A stretch of DNA of 9,208 nt. Origin: Paracoccaceae bacterium (GTDB taxonomy: Bacteria > Pseudomonadota > Alphaproteobacteria > Rhodobacterales > Rhodobacteraceae). This document shows positions 1 through 6,874 of the stretch, piece by piece (position 1 is the first letter of the stretch; each line of letters opens with the position of its first letter). A model generated the notes under the pieces. That model was not told where the DNA came from, did not search any database, and saw only the letters and a program-made list of their open reading frames with translations. The stretch spans positions 1-9,208 of the forward strand of contig SKWJ01000001.1 in the NCBI GenBank assembly GCA_007128995.1. Reading direction: 5' to 3'. A program made the translations under genes and the position numbers.

Positions 1-461
1 CGCTGATTGGGGAGTTCCTCTTCGAGTAGCTCTGCCCAGCCCGCATGATGGTAAAAATGCCGAACGACAAGCGGAAGGTCGATATCTCTGGCTTCGCGCA
101 GCGGTTTGCCATTGTCGAGGGATTCGAGAACCGCGAACAGGCGCTCTCTTTTCTGGATCTGCCGGGCGATGGCATAAAGATGGCGCGCGCGCGCATGTCC
201 CGGAAGCGCCGACCAATCCGGCAGGGCCGCCCGCGCAGCAGCAACAGCCTTGTCCACATCCTTGGCGGTCCCTTGCGTGACCTGGGCCAGACTCTCGTCC
301 CGGGCGGGGTTGCGGATGTCGAACAGCTCGCCCGGCGGAAGGCAGTGTCCCCCGATGAAATGCCCGAATGGTCCCTTCCCAAGCCACGCGCGCGCCAGTG
401 TTTCGCTTTCAGGGGCCTGCCCATAGTCCATGGATGTCAAGATCTCCGTCAATGTCGTCAT
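1..461 (-). CDS. Aldehyde dehydrogenase family protein (N-terminal part, runs off left edge)
   Basis: Reading leftward from an ATG at 461, 153 complete codons remain open to the window edge, so the stop and the catalytic Cys/Glu region lie outside. What is visible matches the N-terminal part of the NAD(P)+-dependent aldehyde dehydrogenase fold: FGHFIGG near residues 32-38, FDIRNPARDE near 47-56, a helix with DVDKAVAAARAA near 68-79, and ESLDNGKPLREAR near 113-125, the conserved (E/D)xxDxGKP segment of the family. An AGGGG-type ribosome-binding site lies just upstream of the ATG. The gene starts 10 bp after the deoC stop on the same strand, so the two are almost certainly co-transcribed. DeoC releases acetaldehyde, so the inferred role is oxidation of acetaldehyde or a similar aldehyde to the acid or acyl-CoA. 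Family assignment is firm. The substrate is inferred from context only. Confidence 0.88.
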   Translation of the reverse strand, partial: MTTLTEILTSMDYGQAPESETLARAWLGKGPFGHFIGGHCLPPGELFDIRNPARDESLAQVTQGTAKDVDKAVAAARAALPDWSALPGHARARHLYAIARQIQKRERLFAVLESLDNGKPLREARDIDLPLVVRHFYHHAGWAELLEEELPNQ

Positions 462-471
462 ATGCTCGCCC

Positions 472-1416
472 CTAAGCCAGCGCGTGGCGATGATCGGCCG
501 CGTAATGTCCTGTGACATAGTGCGAAAGCTGGCGCTCGATATCCGCCAACATGGAGGACGCACCAAGGCGGAACAGGTCGGGGCGCAACCAGTCGCGGCC
601 CAGTTCCTCGTTCATCAGTATTTGCCAGTTCAAGGCATCTTTGGCGGTTTTCATGCCACCAGCAGGCTTGAAGCCCACGGCATGACCTGTCGCGGCCTGA
701 TAGTCACGAATCGCCCGACACATTGTCAGCCCGACTGGCAAAGTGGCGTTGACCGCCTCTTTCCCTGTCGAAGTCTTGATGAAATCTGCCCCTGCCTGCA
801 TCGCCACCTGCGAGGCAGCATAGACATTTGACAAGGTGACCAGATCGCCTGTCCCCAGAATAGCCTTGAGATGCGCCGCACCGCAGGCTTCCCGCATCGC
901 TGCAATCTCATCATAAAGGGCAGTCCAGTGTCCGCCCAGTACATGGGCGCGGGTGATCACAATGTCGATTTCCTGCGCCCCTTCATCAACAGCGTAGCGG
1001 ATTTCCGACAGTCGCAGATCCAACGGCATCAATCCGGCGGGAAACCCTGTTGCGACAGACGCGACTGGCACGCCGGACCCGTCCAGCGCGGTGACAGCTA
1101 TACGGACAAGGGTCGGATAGACACAGACGGCACCGGTTGTCGGCATCTTCTCCAATCCCAGCCCGGCAAGGGTCGCTTCGGAAAACGGTCGGCGCGCCTT
1201 TGCACACAGACGGCGGACCCGGTCGGGCGTGTCGTCCCCGGCCAGCGTTGTCAGGTCCATGCAGGTGATCGCATTGACAAGCCAGGCCGCCTGGTGTGGC
1301 CCTTTCAACGACCGCCGTGCAAGCAGAGCTGCCGCCCTGCGGTCTGCCGCAGGCCGGTTGACATGGACAAAACTGTCGAGCTTCAGCGCCGTTCCGGGAT
1401 TTCGAGACTGGGTCAT
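472..1416 (-). CDS. deoC: Deoxyribose-phosphate aldolase
   Basis: A 314-residue class I aldolase that cleaves 2-deoxy-D-ribose 5-phosphate into glyceraldehyde 3-phosphate and acetaldehyde in the cytoplasm, the last step of deoxynucleoside catabolism. Catalytic landmarks are intact: VCVYP near 97-101, EIDIVI with Asp151, DFIKTSTGK near 211-219 with the Schiff-base Lys214, and GFKPAGG near 248-254 with the second active-site Lys250. It is longer than the 259-residue E. coli enzyme, mostly through an extra N-terminal stretch of about 50 residues with LARRSLKGP. The frame stays open to a TTG at 1473, but I chose the ATG at 1416. It begins a sensible protein and has an AAAGG-like site upstream, though that site is weak. 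The aldehyde dehydrogenase follows at 461, consistent with disposal of the acetaldehyde product. Function is near certain; the exact start is less so. Confidence 0.95.
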   Translation of the reverse strand: MTQSRNPGTALKLDSFVHVNRPAADRRAAALLARRSLKGPHQAAWLVNAITCMDLTTLAGDDTPDRVRRLCAKARRPFSEATLAGLGLEKMPTTGAVCVYPTLVRIAVTALDGSGVPVASVATGFPAGLMPLDLRLSEIRYAVDEGAQEIDIVITRAHVLGGHWTALYDEIAAMREACGAAHLKAILGTGDLVTLSNVYAASQVAMQAGADFIKTSTGKEAVNATLPVGLTMCRAIRDYQAATGHAVGFKPAGGMKTAKDALNWQILMNEELGRDWLRPDLFRLGASSMLADIERQLSHYVTGHYAADHRHALA

Positions 1417-1578
1417 GATTTGCCTTTGACAACCTGTTGCGGCACTATGCGCGAAGGCATCAAGCAGGGGCAATCCCTTTTCCTGCTTCGCAGCTTCCTG
1501 CGCCGTTTCACATCTTTTCGTTGGCGCCGTTCTGCGTCATGACTACATATACGCTCAGGTCCGCGCCCGAAGGATACC
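1417..1578. promoter_or_regulatory. Divergent intergenic region between deoC and the ABC ATPase
   Basis: These 162 bp separate two divergent genes and so must hold the promoters of both. I could not pick a convincing sigma-70 pair for either direction. A TTGACA at 1426-1431 has no matching -10 box at normal spacing. A short palindrome, CAAC-CT-GTTG at 1430-1439, lies 13 bp upstream of the deoC ATG and could be an operator half-site, but it is too short to trust alone. The ATPase ribosome-binding site, GAAGGA, lies just before position 1579. Confidence 0.45.
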
Positions 1579-2667
1579 ATGAACAGCCTGCCCAAATCTC
1601 TTGCATTCAAGATGCCCGCCGAAGCCTCTCCCCTCGGATACCGGGTCCGGCCGGCCAAGACCCTGTTGAGTGTCGAGAAGCTGCGAAAGACCTTTCCACC
1701 AGAACTGTCCCCGGCCGTTGAGCGGGTGAGTTTTGATCTGGGCGAAGGCGAAATGATGGCGCTGCTTGGCCCGTCGGGATGTGGCAAGACGACAACCCTG
1801 CGGATGATTGGCGGATTCGAAATGCCGGACCGGGGCGCGATCCGCCTGCGGGGGCGCGACATCACGCAGCTGCCGCCAGAATCACGCGGCATCGGGTTTG
1901 TCTTTCAGGATTATGCGCTGTTTCCGCATCTGAACGTCCTTGAAAACGTCAAGTTCGGGTTGCGCAAGATGCCGCGCAGTGATGCTGATGCGCGTGCCCG
2001 GAAGATGCTAGAGCTTGTGGGTTTGCAGGCTCTGGGCGCACGCAAGCCACATGAACTCTCGGGCGGACAGCAACAACGCGTCGCCTTGGCCCGCACATTG
2101 GCTGTCGCACCGCCACTTGTCTTGCTGGATGAGCCATTTTCCAACCTGGATGCAGCGATGCGTGTCGAAACCCGGCAGGAAGTCCGTAAACTGCTGAAAG
2201 CCGCCGGTTCCGCTGCGATTCTTGTCACCCATGATCAGGAAGAGGCGATGGCGGTGGCTGACCGCATTGCCGTGATGGAAAAAGGGCGCGTTCTGCAAAT
2301 CGGGACGCCGGATGCGATTTACCGCAATCCGGTGTCTGCCTTTGTCGCGTCCTTCATGGGACGCTCGAACATTCTCAGCGGCACGGCCTCGGGGATGGAG
2401 GTAAAGACAGAATTCGGCACCCTGCCCCTGTCGCGGGCGGCAAATGGCGCGGTTTCCCTGTCGGTGCGGCCAGAACAGATCATGCTGGAACCCGACCCGG
2501 AAGGGCCCGCCTCTGTTGTCGGCAGGGAATTTCGCGGCCATGACCAGCTTTACTGGGTGCAGGAAGGCGAGCGCTGCATGATGGTCATCTCTGGAGCGGG
2601 CGCAATGATCGACGTAGGCGCACGTGTCCGGCTTCGGATCTGCGATTGCGTCGTGCCCTTGGCATAA
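1579..2667 (+). CDS. ABC transporter ATP-binding protein, FbpC/PotA type
   Basis: A 362-residue cytoplasmic ATPase that would power an importer for a substrate such as ferric iron, polyamine, sulfate or a similar solute. All nucleotide-binding motifs are present: Walker A GPSGCGKT (64-71), Q-loop Gln110 in VFQDYALFPH, signature LSGGQQQR (160-167), Walker B LVLLDEP (180-186), D-loop near 189 and switch His218. From about 268 to the end is a TOBE-type accessory domain, with SVRPEQIMLEP near 295-305, as in the CUT1/FbpC/PotA subgroup. The GAAGGA ribosome-binding site fits the ATG at 1579 and gives about 30 residues before the first conserved strand; a second ATG at 1612 would shorten this. No permease or periplasmic protein gene lies beside it: deoC is divergent and the rhomboid gene convergent. 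The substrate cannot be read from this sequence. Confidence 0.93.
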   Translation: MNSLPKSLAFKMPAEASPLGYRVRPAKTLLSVEKLRKTFPPELSPAVERVSFDLGEGEMMALLGPSGCGKTTTLRMIGGFEMPDRGAIRLRGRDITQLPPESRGIGFVFQDYALFPHLNVLENVKFGLRKMPRSDADARARKMLELVGLQALGARKPHELSGGQQQRVALARTLAVAPPLVLLDEPFSNLDAAMRVETRQEVRKLLKAAGSAAILVTHDQEEAMAVADRIAVMEKGRVLQIGTPDAIYRNPVSAFVASFMGRSNILSGTASGMEVKTEFGTLPLSRAANGAVSLSVRPEQIMLEPDPEGPASVVGREFRGHDQLYWVQEGERCMMVISGAGAMIDVGARVRLRICDCVVPLA

Positions 2668-2690
2668 GCGCGACTATCTGCGCCAAGGGC
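2655..2690. terminator. Inverted repeat across the convergent ends of the ABC ATPase and rhomboid genes
   Basis: GCCCTTGGC at 2655-2663 is perfectly complementary to GCCAAGGGC at 2682-2690, with an 18-nt loop. The left arm encodes the last residues of the ATPase and the right arm encodes the last residues of the rhomboid protein; both stop codons fall in the loop. A stem-loop between convergent genes suggests a bidirectional terminator. Neither side has a clear T-run, so an intrinsic terminator is only a moderate inference. Confidence 0.5.
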
Positions 2691-3450
2691 TGGGCTGAAA
2701 GCGACGTTTGCGCCCTGCTTTCGGGACACTTGTCTTGACAAATCTGTACTGCGCTTCGGCGTGGGGCGGGTGACCGGCACATTTTTCCCAATAGGCCGAT
2801 CCACCCATGCGCAACCAAAGGGGAACAGACAGCACCACGCCGGCGACAAACCCGCCCGCATGCGCCCAATAGGCGACCCCGCCGACATCAGCAGGCATGC
2901 TCAGTCCGCCCAGAATCTGAAACACGAACCAACTGCCCAAGACAAGCCATGCTGGTATCGGGATGATCCGGAAGATCACGATCAGGAACAGAAACATGTC
3001 AACCCGGGCGCGGGGATAGAACAGGAAATACCCGCCCAACACCCCTGCAATGGCCCCGGACGCACCCACCATCGGGACCATCGAATTTGGTTCTGCAAGA
3101 TACTGCAACGCCGCCGCTGCAAGACCACAGGTCAGGTAGAACAGAAGAAATTTCCAATGCCCCCAGACCTCTTCCATATTGTCGCCAAAAATCCACAGAA
3201 ACAACATGTTGGCGCCAAGATGCAACAGATCGCCGTGCAGGAATTGATGCGAGATCAGGGTCAGATGACCTTCGCCATATGTAAGCCTTGCTGGCAGCAT
3301 CCCCCATTCGAGGAAGAACCGCATCAGCGCATATTCATCCTGAAATAACGGGAAATACAGTGCAAAAATGACCACATTCGACGCAAGCAGCGCGTAAGTG
3401 ACATAGGGGCGGGCGCTGGCGGGATTATGGTCGCGGATTGGGATGAGCAT
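2674..3450 (-). CDS. Rhomboid family intramembrane serine protease
   Basis: A 258-residue inner-membrane protein expected to cut transmembrane helices of client proteins within the bilayer. The catalytic dyad is clear: GASGAIAG near 129-136 with nucleophile Ser131, and AYWAHAGGFVAG near 193-204 with His197. The HGDLLHLGANM stretch (72-82) supplies the usual histidine and Asn81 of the oxyanion region. Hydrophobic segments near 17-36, 63-90 (with the HxxxN motif), 99-118, 124-145, 151-180 and 194-213 fit the six-helix core. A hydrophilic, basic tail of about 45 residues follows, ending in a run rich in Arg and Lys. The start at 3450 has a modest GAGG-like site upstream. It lies 84 bp after clpA on the same strand, with a stem-loop in between, so co-transcription is possible but not assured. 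The substrate is unknown. Confidence 0.93.
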   Translation of the reverse strand: MLIPIRDHNPASARPYVTYALLASNVVIFALYFPLFQDEYALMRFFLEWGMLPARLTYGEGHLTLISHQFLHGDLLHLGANMLFLWIFGDNMEEVWGHWKFLLFYLTCGLAAAALQYLAEPNSMVPMVGASGAIAGVLGGYFLFYPRARVDMFLFLIVIFRIIPIPAWLVLGSWFVFQILGGLSMPADVGGVAYWAHAGGFVAGVVLSVPLWLRMGGSAYWEKCAGHPPHAEAQYRFVKTSVPKAGRKRRFQPSPWRR

Positions 3451-3472
3451 GGCGGTCCGCCTCGAAACGATA

Positions 3473-3502
3473 CGGCGTCCTGACAGGATATGCCGGACGC
3501 CG
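3473..3502 (-). terminator. Stem-loop between clpA and the rhomboid gene
   Basis: CGGCGTCC at 3473-3480 pairs perfectly with GGACGCCG at 3495-3502, an 8-bp GC-rich stem with a 14-nt loop. On the minus strand it lies 32 nt after the clpA stop and 22 nt before the rhomboid start. The bases after it (TATCGTTTC) are only mildly T-rich. It may terminate or weaken clpA readthrough into the rhomboid gene. Confidence 0.5.
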
Positions 3503-3534
3503 CACAGGTTTTGTCGTAATGCTGACGGGTGACG

Positions 3535-5856
3535 TCAGTCTGCAGTCAGAAGCGGTGGGTTATTGCCGGTGATCCGCTTTGCATCTGGGCCGTCCATCGA
3601 CAGCGCCAACTGGCCATCGCGCATGTGAACCCTGACAACACCGCCTTTGATAAGCTTTCCGAACAGCAGTTCTTCTGCAAGCGGCTTTTTGATATGCTCC
3701 TGGATCACCCGCGCAAGTGGCCGCGCGCCCATCTTGTCATCATAGCCTTTTTCAGCCAGCCAGGCCGCCGCATCTTCGCTCAGCTCGATCGTCACATTGC
3801 GGTCGAGAAGCTGGGCTTCAAGCTGCAGCACGAATTTTTCCACCACCTGCATGATCACCGATCTCGGAAGCGGCGCGAAGCTGATCACGGCATCCAGACG
3901 GTTGCGGAACTCTGGCGTGAAGGTCCGCTCAATCGCTGCGGTATCTTCACCTTCGCGCCTGTCACGCCCAAAGCCGATGGCGGCTTTCGCCTGTTCGGCC
4001 GCACCTGCGTTGGATGTCATGATCAAGATGACATTTCGGAAATTCACTGTGCGCCCATTGTGATCGGTCAGCTGGCCATGATCCATGACCTGCAACAGAA
4101 TGTTATAGACATCGGGATGCGCCTTTTCGATCTCGTCCAGCAGAAGCACGCAATGCGGATGCTGGTCCACCCCGTCTGTCAGCAGCCCGCCTTGGTCAAA
4201 GCCGACATATCCCGGGGGGGCACCGATCAAACGCGATACAGCGTGTTTTTCCATGTATTCGGACATGTCAAACCGCAGCAACTCGACGCCCAGTGTATCG
4301 GCCAGTTGTTTGGCGACTTCGGTCTTGCCAACCCCTGTCGGTCCGGCGAACAGATAGTTGCCAATCGGTTTTTCCGGCTCTCGCAGTCCTGCGCGCGCCA
4401 GCTTGATCGCCGAAGACAGTGCACCGATGGCCGCGTCCTGACCGAAGACCACCCGCTTGAGCGCCCCTTCGAGATCGCGCAACATCTCTGAGTCGTCCTT
4501 TGACACGTTTTTCGGTGGGATCCGGGCGATCTTGGCAACCACGGCCTCGATCTCCTTGGGGCTGATGGTCTTTCGCCGCTTGGATTCTGGCAGCAGATGC
4601 TGCGCTGCACCGGCCTCGTCGATGACATCGATCGCCTTGTCTGGCAATTTCCGGTCATTGATATAGCGTGCCGCCAGTTCGACAGCAGCCTTGATCGCAT
4701 CATTTGTGTAGCGGATCTCGTGATGTTCCTCGAAATAGGGCTTCAACCCCATAAGGATCTTGATGGAGTCCTCAACTGTCGGCTCAACCACATCGATTTT
4801 CTGAAAGCGCCGCGACAGGGCGCGATCTTTTTCGAAATGCTGACGGAACTCCTTGTAGGTGGTTGATCCCATGCAGCGCAGCTTTCCGCCCTGCAGCGCC
4901 GGCTTGAGCAGATTGGACGCGTCCATCGCGCCGCCCGATGTCGCCCCTGCACCAATGACAGTATGGATCTCGTCAATGAAGAGGACTGCGTCGGGGTGAT
5001 CCTCAAGCTCCTGCACCACGGATTTCAGACGTTCTTCAAAATCGCCGCGATACCGCGTCCCCGCCAGCAGTGCACCCATGTCGAGCGAGAAAATAGTAGA
5101 TTGTGACAGGATTTCGGGTGTTTGCCCTTCCACGATCTTCTTGGCAAGCCCTTCGGCGATGGCCGTCTTGCCCACACCCGGATCGCCCACCAGAAGCGGG
5201 TTGTTCTTACGACGACGACACAGTACCTGGATGCACCGTTCAACTTCTGAGGCACGGCCGATCAGCGGGTCCACCTCGCCCTTGCGTGCCTTTGCATTCA
5301 GGTCAACACAATACTTGCCAAGCGCCGTTTCCTTGGATTTCTCGTCTGATTTGCTGGCCTGTTCCGTTTCTTCCTCCTCGGCGCCGGTGACGCGCCGACT
5401 TTCGGAATACTGAGAATTCTTCGCCACGCCATGCGCAATGAAATTCACGGCATCATACCGCGTCATGTCCTGTTCTTGCAGGAAATAGGCCGCATTCGAT
5501 TCGCGCTCGGCAAAGATGGCGACAAGCACATTCGCGCCGGTCACTTCGTTACGGCCCGAGCTTTGAACATGGATTGCTGCCCGCTGAATCACGCGCTGGA
5601 AGGCAGCCGTTGGAACCGCTTCTGACCCTTCGATATCTGTCACAAGCGATGACAGGTCCTCTTCGACGAAGTCATTGAGGGTCTTGCGCAATTCGTCGAG
5701 ATCCACGTTGCAGGCCAGCATGACGCGATTGGCGTCAGGTTCGTCAATCAGCGAGAGCAGAAGATGCTCCAGCGTGGCGAATTCGTGCCGGCGCGCGTTG
5801 GCCAGCGCCAGCGCTCCGTGGATAGATTGCTCCAGAGTGGTCGAAAAGCTTGGCAC
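3535..5856 (-). CDS. clpA: ATP-dependent Clp protease ATP-binding subunit ClpA
   Basis: A 773-residue Hsp100/AAA+ unfoldase that forms hexamers, unfolds tagged or N-degron proteins and feeds them to ClpP in the cytoplasm. Order of parts: Clp N-domain (about 1-145); a charged linker near 148-178 with a run of Glu; AAA+ domain 1 with Walker A GDPGVGKT (224-231) and Walker B VLFIDE (291-296); AAA+ domain 2 with Walker A GPTGVGKT (505-512) and Walker B VLLLDE (570-575); then FRNRLD (650-655), which likely carries the arginine finger, and a C-terminal small domain. IGF at 627-629, at the place of the E. coli IGL loop, should dock on ClpP. There is no long coiled-coil middle domain, which rules out ClpB and ClpC. 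The start is GTG with AGGAG 8 nt upstream. The adaptor gene clpS, often beside clpA, is not in this window. Confidence 0.97.
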   Translation of the reverse strand: MPSFSTTLEQSIHGALALANARRHEFATLEHLLLSLIDEPDANRVMLACNVDLDELRKTLNDFVEEDLSSLVTDIEGSEAVPTAAFQRVIQRAAIHVQSSGRNEVTGANVLVAIFAERESNAAYFLQEQDMTRYDAVNFIAHGVAKNSQYSESRRVTGAEEEETEQASKSDEKSKETALGKYCVDLNAKARKGEVDPLIGRASEVERCIQVLCRRRKNNPLLVGDPGVGKTAIAEGLAKKIVEGQTPEILSQSTIFSLDMGALLAGTRYRGDFEERLKSVVQELEDHPDAVLFIDEIHTVIGAGATSGGAMDASNLLKPALQGGKLRCMGSTTYKEFRQHFEKDRALSRRFQKIDVVEPTVEDSIKILMGLKPYFEEHHEIRYTNDAIKAAVELAARYINDRKLPDKAIDVIDEAGAAQHLLPESKRRKTISPKEIEAVVAKIARIPPKNVSKDDSEMLRDLEGALKRVVFGQDAAIGALSSAIKLARAGLREPEKPIGNYLFAGPTGVGKTEVAKQLADTLGVELLRFDMSEYMEKHAVSRLIGAPPGYVGFDQGGLLTDGVDQHPHCVLLLDEIEKAHPDVYNILLQVMDHGQLTDHNGRTVNFRNVILIMTSNAGAAEQAKAAIGFGRDRREGEDTAAIERTFTPEFRNRLDAVISFAPLPRSVIMQVVEKFVLQLEAQLLDRNVTIELSEDAAAWLAEKGYDDKMGARPLARVIQEHIKKPLAEELLFGKLIKGGVVRVHMRDGQLALSMDGPDAKRITGNNPPLLTAD

Positions 5857-5901
5857 GTCACACGCTCCTGTTCCTGTATGATCGTCGGATCACCAACAAT
5901 C

Positions 5902-5907
5902 AGTATA
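5902..5907 (-). promoter_or_regulatory. Candidate -10 box for clpA
   Basis: On the minus strand the 168-bp gap between gloB and clpA contains TATACT (plus-strand 5902-5907), five of six matches to the sigma-70 -10 consensus. It would give a leader of roughly 40 nt before the clpA GTG. The -35 position at normal spacing is poor (ACCGAA), so this is a weak call. A CCTTGAAG further upstream resembles the -35 of an RpoH heat-shock promoter but has no matching -10 at the usual distance. Confidence 0.35.
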
Positions 5908-5999
5908 GCCTCACAGAGTTAAACTTCGGTTTTATTCTGCACGCTTCAAGGGCTTTTTCTTCAACTTTGCCGTATCGGCGCAAATCTGGCAAGAAAACT

Positions 6000-6020
6000 T
6001 GACATTTGCCTGCCATGTCA
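6000..6020 (-). terminator. Possible terminator after gloB
   Basis: Directly after the gloB stop on the minus strand, TGACAT and ATGTCA (plus-strand 6015-6020 and 6000-6005) form a 6-bp stem with a 9-nt loop. It is followed by AGTTTTCTT, a short T-rich tract. The stem is AT-rich and weak, but the position and trailing T's fit an intrinsic terminator that separates gloB from clpA. Confidence 0.45.
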
Positions 6021-6024
6021 TCGC

Positions 6025-6792
6025 TCAGAACTGATCCTTGAGACCGCGCAGATATGCGAACATTGCTGTGTCACTCGCATCTGTTTGTCTGTGAGCCTCC
6101 TTTAGGTAAGGCTTCGAAGCGCGGAGAAAAGGGTTCGTTTCCATTTCAAGTGATATACTTGCCACTGCCATGGGTTTGCCGGCGGCGCGATCTTCCTCCA
6201 TCTGCGCGACGCGCGCAGCGAGCGCCGGGTTTTCCGGATCGACGGTTTGCGCGAAGGCCGCGTTTCCCTTGCTGTAGTCATGGCCCGAACAGACAAGCGT
6301 GTCACCGGGCAGCGCCATGAACTTGCACAGACTGTCCCACATCTGGCCGGGGCTGCCTTCAAACAGGCGCCCACACCCGAGTGCCATCAGGCTGTCTGCC
6401 GAGAAGACGAGTCGCGACGACGGAAAATGAAAGGCGATATGACCCACTGTGTGACCGGGAACATCGATGGTCGTTCCGGTTTGCGAACCGATCCGGACCG
6501 GATCGCCTTCCTTCAGCGCGTGATCAAGGGGAGGGAGCCGATGCGCATCGGCCTGCGCGCCCCAGACTGTGGCACCGGTATCTTCGCGCAGGCGCGCCAC
6601 CCCGCCAATATGATCATCGTGATGATGGGTGATGAGAATATCGGTCAGATGCCAGCCTGCCTTGGCGAGGGCATCATGGATGGGCGCCACATCGGGCACA
6701 TCGACACAGGCTGTATGGCCGGTATCCGGGTCGTGCAGCAGATATGCGTAATTGTCGCGCAGACAGGGGATGGCCAGCATCTCCAGAGCCAT
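6025..6792 (-). CDS. gloB: Hydroxyacylglutathione hydrolase (glyoxalase II)
   Basis: A 255-residue metallo-beta-lactamase-fold thioesterase that hydrolyses S-D-lactoylglutathione to D-lactate and glutathione, the second step of cytoplasmic methylglyoxal detoxification. Metal ligands are in place: THHHDDH (55-61, giving His56, His58, Asp60 and His61), His114 in VPGHTVGH, bridging Asp133 in FSADSL, and His171 in SGHDYS. The glyoxalase II C-terminal helical domain is present, including ENPAL near 187-191 and NPFLR near 220-224. Length matches the family (E. coli about 251). The frame is open to 6876, but the ATG at 6792 has AAGGA at good spacing and begins MALEMLAIPCLRDNYAYLL, the usual N-terminus. 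Two small variations are FSADSL where FTGDTL is common and GHDYS where GHEYT is common; the metal-binding Asp and His residues are kept in both. Confidence 0.96.
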   Translation of the reverse strand: MALEMLAIPCLRDNYAYLLHDPDTGHTACVDVPDVAPIHDALAKAGWHLTDILITHHHDDHIGGVARLREDTGATVWGAQADAHRLPPLDHALKEGDPVRIGSQTGTTIDVPGHTVGHIAFHFPSSRLVFSADSLMALGCGRLFEGSPGQMWDSLCKFMALPGDTLVCSGHDYSKGNAAFAQTVDPENPALAARVAQMEEDRAAGKPMAVASISLEMETNPFLRASKPYLKEAHRQTDASDTAMFAYLRGLKDQF

Positions 6793-6874
6793 GGTGTTTT
6801 CCTTGCATTTCCATTTCGTTTGGGCAGTGTGTGACATGAAACACCGTAAAGCAACCATCGGAACACGCCCACTC
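6793..6874. promoter_or_regulatory. Divergent region between gloB and the methyltransferase gene
   Basis: These 82 bp separate two divergent genes and should carry both promoters. A 7-bp inverted repeat, GGTGTTT (6793-6799) and AAACACC (6839-6845), spans about half of it. Toward gloB, TTGCTT (plus-strand 6849-6854) sits 17 bp from CACACT (6826-6831), a poor sigma-70 match. For the methyltransferase I found no credible promoter pair. Confidence 0.35.

Noticed and set aside
183..194. Run of alternating GC dinucleotides, a possible Z-DNA tract
   Set aside because: It is explained by codons for the HARARH stretch of the aldehyde dehydrogenase in GC-rich coding DNA.
1417..1473. Alternative TTG start of deoC at 1473
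   Set aside because: It would add 19 residues of unlikely sequence within the divergent promoter region; the ATG at 1416 is a more natural start.
871..1542. Open frame of 223 codons on the plus strand opposite deoC
   Set aside because: It overlaps the catalytic region of deoC on the other strand, has no family features, and reads as a shadow.
3529..4491. Open frame of 320 codons on the plus strand opposite clpA
   Set aside because: It is antisense to the conserved second AAA+ domain of ClpA and its translation (rich in His, Arg and Gln) is typical of a shadow frame.
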